Part shown: one piece after another, positions 19,912 to 29,163 of the stretch
How the letters are laid out: each line of letters starts with the position of its first letter
How positions within the stretch are numbered: position 1 is the first letter of the stretch
Assembly (NCBI RefSeq): GCF_012935325.2
Contig: NZ_JABBYG020000004.1
Location: 475,353-539,352 of the forward strand
From: Paenibacillus sp. PL91
GTDB lineage: Bacteria > Bacillota > Bacilli > Paenibacillales > Paenibacillaceae
Reading direction: 5' to 3'
DNA length: 64,000 nt
Program-made: the position numbers and the translations under genes
The notes under the pieces: generated by a model
What the model saw: only the letters and a program-made list of their open reading frames with translations
Database searches by the model: none
Told to the model about the DNA's origin: nothing

Positions 19912-20859
19912 ATGATTATTATCAATTACTTGCTCATATGTTTCATTTTTGGCACGACATTTTTAGCCATAAAGATAGGGGTCGATGCTTCAACACCGCC
20001 GTTCTTCTCAGCGGGAATAAGGTTCTTTGTTGCAGGCCTGCTATTGTTTCTCTGGCTCGTATGGAAGAAAAAAGCAAGCTTTGCTCTGCTCATTCACAAG
20101 GAAATGTTTATTACGGGAATAGGACTGACGTTCGGTACATTCGCAACTTTGTACTGGGCCGAGCAATACGTCTCATCCGGTATCGCAGCTGTTTTATCAG
20201 CTACGGCACCTATGATCATTCTTGTGCTGCAAGTGCTTGTCATGCGGCAGAAGACGTCAGCACGCTCCGTATTCGGATGTTTGCTTGGATTCGCAGGAAT
20301 CGTTATCTTACTGCTTCCACGATTGTCTCTATCCCATGACATAGGGTGGATTATCGGCTGCGTCGCTATTTTATTCGGACAGATCTTCTATGCATCGGGT
20401 ACTCTATATTCCAAACGAGTCATTCAACGATTCCCGCAAGCATCACCCATTGCACTTAACGCAGTTCAAATGATTTGGGGAGGACTGCTGCTTCTTATTC
20501 TGTCATCGATCACAGAACAAGTGGACATCCAGAGCATGTTAACGACAAAAGCAATCGGGTCCTTACTCTACTTAATCGTTATCGGATCAATGGTAGGACA
20601 CAGTCTCTTCTATTGGCTGATCGCCAAAACAAATCCTATCTTTCCGGCAACTTGGCTCTATATTTCACCAACAATTGCCCTCGTACTTGGCGTTTTATTA
20701 TATGGAGAGACCATTACTTGGTTGTCGGTAATAGGAGTGTTTACTATTATCGGTGGAACGATTTGCGCCAATCTGGACAGTTTGAAACTATTGATTGATA
20801 AGAGGAGAACAGCAGTCTCAATATCCGTTAGAAAAGCTGCTGAGATGCGAGATTGGTGA
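19912..20859 (+). CDS. EamA/DMT-family transporter
   Basis: This 315-residue protein has about ten hydrophobic segments in two repeated EamA halves, as usual for drug/metabolite transporters. The conserved N-terminal 'IFGTTFLAIKIGV' and mid-protein 'AEQYVSSGIAAVL' are family hallmarks. A GGGGGGAG motif lies just before the ATG. The substrate is unknown; pairing with a MocR regulator suggests export of an amino acid or a related amine. Confidence 0.9.
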   Translation: MIIINYLLICFIFGTTFLAIKIGVDASTPPFFSAGIRFFVAGLLLFLWLVWKKKASFALLIHKEMFITGIGLTFGTFATLYWAEQYVSSGIAAVLSATAPMIILVLQVLVMRQKTSARSVFGCLLGFAGIVILLLPRLSLSHDIGWIIGCVAILFGQIFYASGTLYSKRVIQRFPQASPIALNAVQMIWGGLLLLILSSITEQVDIQSMLTTKAIGSLLYLIVIGSMVGHSLFYWLIAKTNPIFPATWLYISPTIALVLGVLLYGETITWLSVIGVFTIIGGTICANLDSLKLLIDKRRTAVSISVRKAAEMRDW

Positions 20860-20894
20860 TCACCGAAGTTATCATATTAGTTATAAAAGCAGCT

Positions 20895-20921
20895 AAGACC
20901 ATTAAAAAATGGTCTTTTTTT
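20895..20921 (+). terminator. Terminator after the EamA transporter gene
   Basis: A 9-bp stem (AAGACCATT and complement) with loop AAAA is followed by seven T. Confidence 0.85.
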
Positions 20922-21054
20922 GTTGAATTTATGCAAGTTAAATTGGATTGCTTCGCTTTCGAAGGATATGTGGCGTGCAAATGGGCAAAATAAACCAATT
21001 CAGTTACCTGGAAGTATGAAGACGTCTAAATCATTTCGAGGATGTGGATTTAAC

Positions 21055-22668
21055 ATGAGACAAAAAATTAGCCGGCTTGGGCTGATCATTTTCATTTTTG
21101 CCATAGCCTTTGGATGCCAAAATCAGGGATCGAAACCGAAAGAACAAGACTTAATGCATGTAAAATCAATCCAAGGAGATCAGTCGAAAAAAATCATCCT
21201 CCTGCTCATTGATTCTTTAATGGCTGGAGCGATCGATGAAGGCATTAGGCAAAATGAGCTTCCCACCTTTCAATTCCTCATCGAACACGGCCAGTATTAT
21301 AAGGACATGGTGAGCTCGTTTCCCACAATGTCTGTAACCATCGACAGCTCACTCATAACGGGTAAATATCCGAATAGCCATCATGTGCCGGGACTGACCT
21401 GGTATTCTACGGAAGAAAAGAAAGTTATCAATTATGGAACCGGACCGATGGAAGTGATAAAGCATGGCGTTGATCCGGTCTTGGTTGATGGATTAATCAA
21501 CTTAAACGGGAAGCATCTGAATCCCCATCTGCCTACCATCTATGAAGAACTGGCGGAGCATGGGCTGAAATCCGGTTCTATTAATGGTTTGATCTATCGG
21601 GGGATGAGTAACCATACGCTTTCGATTCCTCCGTGGATACAAGGTCCAACCTCTTTACCGAGTGAGGTGAAAGTAAAAGGTCCGGATTATTTCGCGTTAG
21701 GCTCATTGTCCAATCCGCTTCAAGGCATTAAAAATCTGTCTGACGGTTTAACCAGTCGCTTAGGCTTAAATAATTCATTTTCCATAGAAATGATTCAATA
21801 CTTGATCAATGAAAATAAATTGCCGGATTTTTCCTATGTGTATTTGCCTGATTTGGATCAGAAGCTGCATAAGAAAGGTCCTTCTGATATCAAAGGCGTC
21901 AAGGAACTGGATCGGCAGCTTCAATCACTTTTAAAATCATACGGTTCTCCGGAAAAAGCTTTAAGCAAAGCGATTTTTATAATCGCAGGGGATAGCGGGA
22001 TGACTCAAATTTTACCTGCCGAAAAAAATCCGGTTATCGACCTGCCATCCATTTTCGGCGACTATCAGGTTCTGCGCCAGGGAGAAGCTGTTACGGAAGA
22101 AACGGAAATCGTCCTTGCCGTAAATGAAACGATGGCTTACGTATACGCACTTCAATCGAGCCAATCGTTAAGAGACATCGCAAAGCTGTTAAAAGCTGAT
22201 CCGCGCATTGATTTTGTTTCGTGGAAGGAAAACGGTTGGATTTATGCGGTCCAAGGAAAAACAGCCAAAGAGCTCAAGTACAAAGCGAAAGGCAACATTA
22301 TTGACCCATATAAGCAAGCTTGGACAATCGAGCAGGATACTGAGGTGTTGGATTTAAAGATTGCAAACCATGCGCTGGAGTACGGACAATATCCTGATGT
22401 TTTACAACGATTGTCAGGAGCTTTGCATTCTCACAAGGGACAGTTTTTGGTCGTTACTGCAAAGCCGGGCTATGAATTGGCAGACAGAAGCTCACCTTTG
22501 CACAAAGGGGGCGGAGGTCACGGTTCGATTCGTAAAGATGAATCTTTGATTCCTCTGATCATATGCGGAACGGAGCAAAAGCCGGAATACTTGCGAATTG
22601 TCGATTTAAAATCATTTTTGCTAAAATTGTTACTTGATACGAATGATGCGAATCAAAGTGTAAAATAA
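21055..22668 (+). CDS. Type I phosphodiesterase/nucleotide pyrophosphatase-like lipoprotein (alkaline phosphatase superfamily)
   Basis: I place the start at 21055, because this ATG yields a lipoprotein signal ending 'AIAFGC'; the frame is open further upstream. The 537-residue product has the superfamily metal sites and nucleophile region: 'LLIDSLMAGAI', 'SFPTMSVTIDSSLITGKYP', 'PDLDQKLHKKG', 'AGDSGMTQI' and 'GGGGHGS'. It probably hydrolyses a phosphodiester or phosphoester at the cell surface. It stands alone between two terminators. The substrate is not predictable from the sequence. Confidence 0.82.
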   Translation: MRQKISRLGLIIFIFAIAFGCQNQGSKPKEQDLMHVKSIQGDQSKKIILLLIDSLMAGAIDEGIRQNELPTFQFLIEHGQYYKDMVSSFPTMSVTIDSSLITGKYPNSHHVPGLTWYSTEEKKVINYGTGPMEVIKHGVDPVLVDGLINLNGKHLNPHLPTIYEELAEHGLKSGSINGLIYRGMSNHTLSIPPWIQGPTSLPSEVKVKGPDYFALGSLSNPLQGIKNLSDGLTSRLGLNNSFSIEMIQYLINENKLPDFSYVYLPDLDQKLHKKGPSDIKGVKELDRQLQSLLKSYGSPEKALSKAIFIIAGDSGMTQILPAEKNPVIDLPSIFGDYQVLRQGEAVTEETEIVLAVNETMAYVYALQSSQSLRDIAKLLKADPRIDFVSWKENGWIYAVQGKTAKELKYKAKGNIIDPYKQAWTIEQDTEVLDLKIANHALEYGQYPDVLQRLSGALHSHKGQFLVVTAKPGYELADRSSPLHKGGGGHGSIRKDESLIPLIICGTEQKPEYLRIVDLKSFLLKLLLDTNDANQSVK

Positions 22669-22673
22669 AAATC

Positions 22674-22713
22674 AAAACGCTTGATCCTAATCTTATAGGA
22701 TCAAGCGTTTTTT
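22674..22713. terminator. Bidirectional terminator
   Basis: A 16-bp perfect stem (arm AAAACGCTTGATCCTA) with a 6-nt loop is flanked by T on one side and A on the other. It serves both the phosphodiesterase gene and the convergent hydrolase gene. Confidence 0.92.
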
Positions 22714-22747
22714 GTTTCAATGGTTCAAGCGCAAGGCAAGTCAGTAG

Positions 22748-23563
22748 TTAGTGATTACCTATAAAAAATGCTGCGAGCTCCGATGAAATCTTTTTTGAAT
22801 CGAGCTTCTTCGTATGGCCGAGTCCCTTTTTGCTAAGCAATTGCGCATTGGGGAGTACGCTTGCCAGTGCCTGAGCACCATGACGCAGCGCAGCAGGGCT
22901 TTCAGTGCCTTCGATCACAAGCGTTGGCATTGTCACTTTGCTCCATAATTGAGCAGGCAGCGGCTTTCCGTCCATATAACCATCGAGCAATACCGCATCG
23001 TAGGGGAGCGTGTGAGCGACAGCCATGAGCCTAGACCACACGCCCGGCATAATCCGCATTAAATGAACGACGAAGGAAGGGGCACCCATTCCTTGTGTCA
23101 TAAAATAAGTGATGGCCTCGGCCCGTTGATTAGCGGCTATAAGCTCGGTAACGTGTTTCACGAAATTTTTCGGAGGCTTGCGATCAGCAGCATCGACCAC
23201 AAAAGGAGGTTCATGAAGGGCAAGCTTTGTGATGCTTACCCCACTCGCAGCTGCCTGTAGGGCAAGAGCGGCCCCGGATGACAATCCCCAAACATGGGCC
23301 GAGCCGCCAGCTTCATCCATCATTGCTTGAAGATCTTCAATTTCGCGAGCTATTGCATAGGGCTGTGTGTCACCGCTATCGCCGCGGCCGCGGCGGTCGT
23401 AATTGTAGACTGTGAAGTCCTTTGATAACAGATTAGCGAGCTGAACCTGCCCAGGGAATTTTCGGTAGCTGAACGCGCCCGCTACCAGTATGAGCGCCGG
23501 TCCTTGACCGGTTTTGTCATAGGCAATCTTAGTGCCGTCTTTTGAAATTGCTGAGTTCATCAT
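22748..23563 (-). CDS. Alpha/beta hydrolase
   Basis: This 271-residue protein has the alpha/beta-hydrolase fold with the nucleophile elbow 'GLSSGA', the oxyanion-region 'NYDRRGRGDSG' and the C-terminal His in 'GLGHTKK'. AAAGGAG precedes a double ATG. No signal peptide is seen, so it is cytoplasmic. It belongs to a broad group of esterase or haloperoxidase-like proteins, and the substrate is unknown. Confidence 0.88.
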   Translation of the reverse strand: MMNSAISKDGTKIAYDKTGQGPALILVAGAFSYRKFPGQVQLANLLSKDFTVYNYDRRGRGDSGDTQPYAIAREIEDLQAMMDEAGGSAHVWGLSSGAALALQAAASGVSITKLALHEPPFVVDAADRKPPKNFVKHVTELIAANQRAEAITYFMTQGMGAPSFVVHLMRIMPGVWSRLMAVAHTLPYDAVLLDGYMDGKPLPAQLWSKVTMPTLVIEGTESPAALRHGAQALASVLPNAQLLSKKGLGHTKKLDSKKISSELAAFFIGNH

Positions 23564-23835
23564 TTTTTCTCCTTTGCTGATGTTGCAAATTTTTTTGGAA
23601 TTATTAGATAGCCGCCTCAGACAAAAGCCGCAGGTGCAGTCAGGAACGAATTGCAGCTTACCCCTTTTGTTCGAAATTCCGAGCCTCTACTATGACGACG
23701 AACGAGTGAGAGTAATATCGACAGCTCAGCAAAAAATATTTAGAACAGTAGCACAAAAAAATAAGCTGCTTGAACAAATTATTCATGTATAATATGCCAA
23801 GCAGCTTATTTTATTGGGTCAATGGAGGGAGCAGA

Positions 23836-24429
23836 ATGATAAAAATAAACAAAAATTCGGATACGGTCATCATCGTTATTCATGAGATATATGGTGTTAA
23901 CAAGCATATGAACTATATTTGCGAATCGTTATCCGACCGTCATTTTGATATCATTTGTCCAAATTTATTAGATCGAGAATTACCGTTTGATTATGCGCAT
24001 GAGGAAGCGGCTTATCGTCATTTTATGGAGCATGTAGGTTTTACGCAGGCCTCGCATCAAATAATAAGTCTTGTATTAGGTCTGAAAGACAAATATCAAA
24101 AAATATTTATTGCCGGATTTAGCGTAGGAGCTACGATTGCCTGGTTATGCAGCGAAGAAAAGAACATCGATGGAATTGTAGGATACTATGGTTCACGGAT
24201 TAGGAATTATGTAGATTTATCGCCACAATGCCCAGCTCTGCTCTTTTTTCCGCAAGAAGAACCAGCATTTGAGGTGGACGAGCTTATTTCATCTTTGGTT
24301 GAAAAAGATATCGAGGCTTATAAATGCAGCGGACAGCATGGATTTAGTGACCCTTACTCTACCAAGTATCATGCAAAGTCAGCGCAGCAGACTTTTCAAG
24401 CAATGATTGATTTTTTTCAAAGCGTTTAG
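23836..24429 (+). CDS. Dienelactone hydrolase-like alpha/beta hydrolase
   Basis: The start at 23836 follows GGAGGG; the upstream extension lacks such a site. The 197-residue protein has the 'VIVIHEIYGVNKHM' opening typical of dienelactone-hydrolase-like proteins, an elbow 'GFSVGAT' with Ser instead of the Cys of classical dienelactone hydrolases, and 'QHGFSDPYS' with the likely catalytic His. Its stop codon overlaps that of the convergent methyltransferase gene. The natural substrate is unknown. Confidence 0.85.
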   Translation: MIKINKNSDTVIIVIHEIYGVNKHMNYICESLSDRHFDIICPNLLDRELPFDYAHEEAAYRHFMEHVGFTQASHQIISLVLGLKDKYQKIFIAGFSVGATIAWLCSEEKNIDGIVGYYGSRIRNYVDLSPQCPALLFFPQEEPAFEVDELISSLVEKDIEAYKCSGQHGFSDPYSTKYHAKSAQQTFQAMIDFFQSV

Positions 24430-25214
24430 GGATGTAATGGGGATAATTCAATATCAATGGTATCCGCGATAAGAGTGTAAAACTCTGGAAACCTCGGATC
24501 TGTGGGGCTTGGTATTTCTTCAAAGGTCCGTATACATAATCCTGCAGTCGCAATTGCTGATATAATATCACCGATTGTCCAGCTTCGAATCTGCACCTTC
24601 CCAAGTCCAGAGCGTTCTTCATCGGGCAGAAGTTTAGCAAAAGCCACTTCTCCTTCTCTAACATGATCGTCAAAGTAATTGCCAGATGGCTGTTTTAAAT
24701 TGGTTGTGTTCATCCATGCACGTGCGAAAGGATGAAAGTCAGTCAAGATAAGCCGACCATTTTTCCCTAATCTGCGACGAACTACAGAAAAGATAGAGCT
24801 CAGGTCTGTAAAATAATGCAAAATACCAAATTCCATCAACACGATGTCAAATTCGCCTAATGAATCTTCATTTGGGATATGCAAGACGTCAGAACAGATA
24901 TAGTCGAGCTTCACACTGGCTGCAGCGGCAGTCTGTATTGCGTACAACCGATTTTCTTCTGAGATGTCCACCACGGTAACATCAGCGCCAAGCAATGCTA
25001 GAGAAATTGCCTTTCGTCCGTGCGAGCCAAGCAGGTTAAGAACTCGTTTGCCCGTTGGATCACCCATGTACTTTAACCAATACCGAAGATGATGCTTGTG
25101 CTTCAGCTTTAGCTCGCTTGCAAGTTCATCTGGTGTTCCAAACATGTGAACCCACGCCTGATAGGCTTTCGTTTCCCACGCAGCCTTATTCGCCATCGCC
25201 AGTTTTTCTTGCAT
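24426..25214 (-). CDS. Class I SAM-dependent methyltransferase
   Basis: I start at the ATG at 25214, seven bases after AGGAGG; earlier in-frame starts lack a spaced site. The 262-residue protein has motif I 'VLNLLGSHGRKAISLALLG', the acidic loop 'VTVVDIS' and 'DIVLMEFGILHYF', so it binds S-adenosylmethionine. The methyl acceptor is unknown. It is a single gene that overlaps its convergent neighbour by four bases. Confidence 0.88.
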   Translation of the reverse strand: MQEKLAMANKAAWETKAYQAWVHMFGTPDELASELKLKHKHHLRYWLKYMGDPTGKRVLNLLGSHGRKAISLALLGADVTVVDISEENRLYAIQTAAAASVKLDYICSDVLHIPNEDSLGEFDIVLMEFGILHYFTDLSSIFSVVRRRLGKNGRLILTDFHPFARAWMNTTNLKQPSGNYFDDHVREGEVAFAKLLPDEERSGLGKVQIRSWTIGDIISAIATAGLCIRTFEEIPSPTDPRFPEFYTLIADTIDIELSPLHP

Positions 25215-25296
25215 GCACATACCTCCTAGATTTATTTTTCGTTCGTAGACGGTATATATTACCATTTACGATTTAATTGTCAACTTTTTTCCTAAA

Positions 25297-25337
25297 ACAA
25301 AAAGAACGTTTACCGGCAGCCTGCCATGCAAACGTTC
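25297..25337 (-). terminator. Terminator of the ars operon
   Basis: Read on the minus strand, GAACGTTT and AAACGTTC form an 8-bp stem followed by TTTTTGTTTT. It lies just beyond the phosphatase gene that ends the ars operon. Confidence 0.75.
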
Positions 25338-25346
25338 CTTCATTTG

Positions 25347-25778
25347 TTATGAATAAATGGCTTCTAATGATTTGCGCTGCGCAGGCTTTATATTCAATAT
25401 CGAGCGAATGCTTTGGGCTTGCTGCTCTGCATCTTCAATGGTATCGGCTAAGCCTAACTCAAGCAGTGTCCCGTATGCAACGGTTCCCGTACGGCCTTTG
25501 CCGCCCCCGCAATGAAACGCGACCTTTTTGCCTTCCTTGTAGCTCTCTACAACAGCTTTAATAGCGGTGTGAAGCAATTTTTCTTGCGGTTCATTTGCTT
25601 CATCGCCTAATGGCACCTTGATCCATTTCAACCCTTCACCAGTAGCTGCACATTGCTCGGATCCTTCTCTTAAATCAACGACAATTTCAATATTTTCATG
25701 ATCCACCATAGCTTGTACGTCATCGGCACCGCCCATATATATACGACCAGGAATTAATGCATGATAAGTTTTATTCAT
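25347..25778 (-). CDS. Dual-specificity/tyrosine phosphatase-like protein at the end of the ars operon
   Basis: I start at the ATG at 25778, about 10 bases after GGAGG; an upstream TTG overlaps that site. The 143-residue protein has the CX5R phosphatase P-loop in 'HCGGGKGRTGT' (Cys90, Arg96), with an Asp-containing region ahead of it. It lies 34 bases after arsC on the same strand with its own ribosome site. The P-loop is the same type as that of ArsC-like low-molecular-weight phosphatases, but the fold is different. A role in arsenate handling is only suggested by position; protein dephosphorylation is equally possible. Confidence 0.85.
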   Translation of the reverse strand: MNKTYHALIPGRIYMGGADDVQAMVDHENIEIVVDLREGSEQCAATGEGLKWIKVPLGDEANEPQEKLLHTAIKAVVESYKEGKKVAFHCGGGKGRTGTVAYGTLLELGLADTIEDAEQQAQSIRSILNIKPAQRKSLEAIYS

Positions 25779-25812
25779 GTTTGAGCACTCCTCCAACTTT
25801 GATGGCAGAATC

Positions 25813-26235
25813 TTATTGTCCCTCTTTCACAAATTTCTCGATACGTGTTTTAATGTCATCGCGAACGTTTTTGAATTGATCCATAATTTCATCCTCTGTG
25901 CCGACTGCTTTAGCCGGATCATCAAAGCCCCAATGCCATTTCATCACATTCGGATTGGATATGACAGGGCAATGCTCATCGGCATGGCCGCAAAGGGTAA
26001 TGACGTAGGCAGCGCGATTCAAAATTTCTGGATCGATCACATTAGAAGTGTTTTGGCTAATATCTATGCCAGCTTCTTTCATAACTTGAACGGCTCTTGG
26101 GTTCAAACCGTGAGCTTCAAGCCCTGCGCTTTTCACTTCGTACTGCTCACTGCCGAGAGCATTAAGAAAGCCATCTGCCATTTGACTCCGGCAAGAGTTG
26201 CCCGTACACAAGAAATAAACCAGTTTCTTTTCCAT
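25813..26235 (-). CDS. arsC: Arsenate reductase, thioredoxin-coupled
   Basis: The start at 26235 follows AAAGGAGA. The 140-residue protein has the low-molecular-weight phosphatase-type P-loop 'CTGNSCRSQ' (Cys10 to Arg16) and the redox pair Cys82/Cys89 in 'LCGHADEHC'. This is the exact residue set of the thioredoxin-linked ArsC of plasmid pI258. It reduces As(V) to As(III) in the cytoplasm for export by the ArsB encoded next to it. Confidence 0.95.
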   Translation of the reverse strand: MEKKLVYFLCTGNSCRSQMADGFLNALGSEQYEVKSAGLEAHGLNPRAVQVMKEAGIDISQNTSNVIDPEILNRAAYVITLCGHADEHCPVISNPNVMKWHWGFDDPAKAVGTEDEIMDQFKNVRDDIKTRIEKFVKEGQ

Positions 26236-26260
26236 TTTTCCTATCTCCTTTGAAATTCGT

Positions 26261-27553
26261 TTAGTGGATGATGCTAAGCCATAAGTAAAGGCCAACTAAC
26301 GTAATAAACAGAACAGGAAGCGTAAGTACGATTCCAACCTTAAAGTAATAGCCCCATGTAATTTTCACGCCTTTTTTGGACAGCACATGCAGCCACAATA
26401 AGGTTGCTAACGATCCGATTGGCGTAATTTTAGGACCTAAATCGGAACCTATAACATTTGCATATATGAGAGCCTCTCGCAACACTCCGTTTGTATTCGT
26501 GCCTTGAATAGCCAAAGCATCAATCATAACGGTAGGCATATTGTTCATAATCGATGAGAGGATCGCAGCAATGAAGCCCGTACCGATCGTTGCCATAAAT
26601 AAACCTTGCTCCGCTGTCCACTGAAACACCTTGCCGAGCTGATCAGTGAGACCGACATTTCGGAGGCCGTAAACGACGACATACATCCCGATAGAGAAGA
26701 CGACAACCGACCATGGTGCCCCCTTGATGACAGCACCTGAATGAATGGCGGGACTTCTGCGTGCTGCAAAAATAAAGACGATAGCGGCTATACCCGCTAC
26801 GATCGATACCGGAATGTGGACGAACTCGCTTACTAGGTAAGCAATCAATAATACCGATAAGACAAACCAAGACAGCTTAAACATACGCATATCTTTTATC
26901 GCATCACGAGGCTGTTTGAGCTGGTTGAGATCATAGCTCCTAGGGATGCTTCTCCTGAAGAACAGGAATAGAACGAGCAAGCTTGCACCAACGGCAAAGA
27001 AGTTTGGAATAATCATCCGGCTTGCATACTCGGCAAATCCAATGCCAAAGAAATCAGAAGAAACGATGTTGACCAAATTGCTGACCACAAGCGGCAAGGA
27101 AGCCGTATCGGAAATAAATCCGCTAGCCATAATAAATGGAAGGATCATCCGATCATCAAATTTGAGCGCTCTGACCATGGCAAGAACAATCGGAGTAAGA
27201 ATCAGTGCAGCGCCATCGTTTGCAAAAAAAGCAGCGACTGCAGCACCGAGCAATACGACGAAGGAGAACATGAGGTAGCCATTGCCTTTTGCGAAGCGTG
27301 CCATATGAAGTGCCAACCATTCGAAAAATCCAATCTCATCTAGAATGAGCGAGATCAGGATGACCGCGACAAAAGCCAATGTTGCGTTCCAGACAATGCC
27401 GGTTACGTCCCACACATCATTAAAATCTACAACACCAAAGAGCAGGGCGAGTATAGCTCCGCCAACAGCCGAATAGCCGATATTTAGGCCTTTAGGCTGC
27501 CAAATGACGAAAATCAGAGTAATGAGAAAAATAATAGATGCGATAACTAACAT
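26261..27553 (-). CDS. arsB: Arsenite efflux permease
   Basis: The ATG at 27553 has AGGAGG eight bases upstream; the longer frame has none. The 430-residue protein has about 11-12 membrane segments and the ArsB/NhaD-like motif '[16 protein letters not shown]', plus '[20 protein letters not shown]' near the C-terminus. It expels As(III) (or antimonite), driven by membrane potential alone or with an ArsA ATPase; no arsA is seen here. It is followed 25 bases later by arsC. Confidence 0.95.
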   Translation of the reverse strand: MLVIASIIFLITLIFVIWQPKGLNIGYSAVGGAILALLFGVVDFNDVWDVTGIVWNATLAFVAVILISLILDEIGFFEWLALHMARFAKGNGYLMFSFVVLLGAAVAAFFANDGAALILTPIVLAMVRALKFDDRMILPFIMASGFISDTASLPLVVSNLVNIVSSDFFGIGFAEYASRMIIPNFFAVGASLLVLFLFFRRSIPRSYDLNQLKQPRDAIKDMRMFKLSWFVLSVLLIAYLVSEFVHIPVSIVAGIAAIVFIFAARRSPAIHSGAVIKGAPWSVVVFSIGMYVVVYGLRNVGLTDQLGKVFQWTAEQGLFMATIGTGFIAAILSSIMNNMPTVMIDALAIQGTNTNGVLREALIYANVIGSDLGPKITPIGSLATLLWLHVLSKKGVKITWGYYFKVGIVLTLPVLFITLVGLYLWLSIIH

Positions 27554-27623
27554 AGTTCCTCCTAAAGACGCTGTCATACCATCTTGTTGTTCATACTATC
27601 TGCGCTGGAAGCAGGGCTGGCCT

Positions 27624-27941
27624 TTAATTGCAGCAATCGTTGCTCAGCTTTTTTAATTCCTCTTTCATGGACGGGAGCATATCTAGAATGCCATGAAGAT
27701 AAGGTTTATCTTCAAGATTCAACGAGTAATAAATCCATTGTGCCCGCCTTGTTTCATTAACCAGTCCGCCAACTTTTAATTTTTTTAAATGCTGGCTCAC
27801 ATTTGGCTGTGTGGTTGCAAGAATAGTCACGATATCGCAAACGCACAATTCTTTTTCTTTAAGCATGGCGAGAATGGTAAGCCGAGTCTTATCAGACAGC
27901 AGCTTTAATGTATCGGAAAGAGAGTCAATCGGTTGAAGCAT
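27624..27941 (-). CDS. arsR: ArsR-family metalloregulator of the ars operon
   Basis: This 105-residue winged-helix repressor has the As(III)-binding 'ELCVCD' motif (Cys33 and Cys35) in the alpha-3 region and an extra Cys pair at the C-terminus (NDCCN). AAAGGAG lies eight bases before the ATG. It is the first gene of arsR-arsB-arsC-phosphatase and would release the operon promoter when arsenite binds. Confidence 0.94.
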   Translation of the reverse strand: MLQPIDSLSDTLKLLSDKTRLTILAMLKEKELCVCDIVTILATTQPNVSQHLKKLKVGGLVNETRRAQWIYYSLNLEDKPYLHGILDMLPSMKEELKKLSNDCCN

Positions 27942-28058
27942 GCAATCACTCCTTTATTTCACATAGCTAAGGGCAACTTTCAATGTTTATTATACACAGC
28001 TGATTATATAAGTAAAGTATTATATAAGCGAAAATGCATATTAAGATTTTGTTAAAAA

Positions 28059-28080
28059 TTAACTTGCAAATTACAAGTAA
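28059..28080. promoter_or_regulatory. Palindrome upstream of the MarR gene, likely auto-operator
   Basis: TTAACTTGC and ACAAGTAA form a near-palindrome of 22 bases some 30 bases before the MarR start codon. A second copy of the same motif lies just after the gene (28585-28609), which argues for a specific MarR-box. Confidence 0.6.
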
Positions 28081-28112
28081 ATCATTTATAAGTAATACAG
28101 GGGGGATGAAAA

Positions 28113-28559
28113 ATGGATAACCCGAGAGAATTGCTGCAAGTCCTTGCAAGGCAGTTTGGTTTGTTGAACAAGAACTGTTGTCAAATCAGCGGTCTGGATA
28201 TATCGCTCATTCACAGCCATATCCTTTACGAGATTGGGCGCCAGAACATGCCTTCCATGCATAAGGTCGCAGAGACGCTTTGCGTGGATATTACGACCTT
28301 TAGTCGGCAAATTCAATCATTAATAAAGAATAAGCTTGTAAAAAAAACAGCTTCTCCTGAAGATGGCAGAGTGTATCTGCTGTCACTGACGACGGAAGGG
28401 AAGTTTGTAGCAGGTTCAATTGAAAAAATGATGAACGATTACTTAGACGAGGTTTTTTCGTTTATGAATGAGTTCGAGAAGGAGACTGTCCTCCGTTCGC
28501 TGCAGCTGCTGATTACAAGCATGCAAAAGTCAAAAATGTGCTGTACACCTATGGGGTAA
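28113..28559 (+). CDS. MarR-family regulator with paired cysteines
   Basis: This 148-residue MarR winged helix contains 'VAETLCVDITTFSRQIQSL' (recognition region) and 'EDGRVYLLSLT' (wing). It carries CysCys pairs near both ends (NKNCCQI and KMCCTP) plus a Cys in the DNA-binding helix region, an unusual set that could sense metalloids or thiol stress. GGGGGG precedes the ATG. It is divergent from arsR, with shared intergenic DNA. A similar operator precedes the decayed monooxygenase gene downstream, suggesting the MarR once controlled it. Confidence 0.88.
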   Translation: MDNPRELLQVLARQFGLLNKNCCQISGLDISLIHSHILYEIGRQNMPSMHKVAETLCVDITTFSRQIQSLIKNKLVKKTASPEDGRVYLLSLTTEGKFVAGSIEKMMNDYLDEVFSFMNEFEKETVLRSLQLLITSMQKSKMCCTPMG

Positions 28560-28580
28560 TGAGATTACTCCATATTTTTT
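28551..28580 (+). terminator. Terminator embedding the MarR stop codon
   Basis: ATGGGGTAAT and ATTACTCCAT pair around GAG with one G-T wobble, followed by six T. The MarR stop codon TAA lies inside the 5' arm. Confidence 0.75.
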
Positions 28581-28584
28581 AAAT

Positions 28585-28609
28585 AATTACTTGCAAAATG
28601 CAAATAATT
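28585..28609. promoter_or_regulatory. Second MarR-box palindrome, before the monooxygenase remnant
   Basis: AATTACTTGCAAAATGCAAA and the following TAATT form a near-perfect palindrome that shares the TTACTTGCAAA core with the site upstream of the MarR gene. It would control the flavin monooxygenase remnant that follows. Confidence 0.6.
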
Positions 28610-28701
28610 TCATTTGCGAATGGAGATATTATGAGCGAATTATACGACGATTACTCGGGAGAGACATTCATTTTTGGATAAAGATTATAGGGTATGATAA
28701 A

Positions 28702-29104
28702 TTTCCTTTTTGGCGCTTCGGTAAGACTGTAGGAAGTCCCAGCCATTGATATCGGCGGCTTCAAAAACAAGCTGCAAAATGGCCAGCTTAAACAGAAACC
28801 CATGTTTATAAAAATGGATGCCGAAGGGGTCATTTGGCCGGATGGAATAAAAGAGAGCATCGACAGCATTATTTTTGCCACTGGCTTTAAACCCATTATT
28901 CCGTATCTTTATGGCGTTGAAGGTGCAGTGGATGATCGAGGTTATGCGGTTCAGAAGGGAGGTGTGAGCAGCACGGTGCCTGGTTTATATTATCTAGGCT
29001 TATCCGGTCAACGGTCATTTATTTCAGCAACAATCCGTGGTGTAGGTTCTGATGCTAAATATGTGGTGAAGCATCTAAAACGGTCAACAAGAAGAAGTTC
29101 ATAA
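28702..29104 (+). pseudogene. Flavin-containing monooxygenase (CzcO-like), C-terminal remnant with frameshift
   Basis: Translation in one frame gives 'FPFWRFGKTVGSPS' and then, after a +1 shift near 28755, 'IDIGGFKNKLQNGQLKQKP' and 'SIIFATGFKPIIPYLYG'. These are consecutive pieces of a flavin monooxygenase C-terminal half, including the ATGFKP motif. The N-terminal FAD- and NADPH-binding part is missing: only about 90 bases separate the frame from the MarR-box, and a short unrelated ORF lies there. The 3' segment from 28802 has an ATG but no ribosome site. It is a deletion plus frameshift relic, next to an intact oxidoreductase gene. Confidence 0.8.
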
Positions 29105-29163
29105 TAGCAGCGAGCCTTCAGTTTAAATAACGAATGAATGAAAAAAATCGAGGAGGAATTACG

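Noticed and set aside
23564..23835. A plus-strand frame across 23532-23792 overlapping the hydrolase start
   Set aside because: It overlaps the hydrolase start region on the opposite strand, has no ribosome site, and its sequence has no recognisable domain.
25777..26253. A 158-codon plus-strand frame opposite arsC
   Set aside because: It is antisense to a well-supported arsC gene and has no family features.
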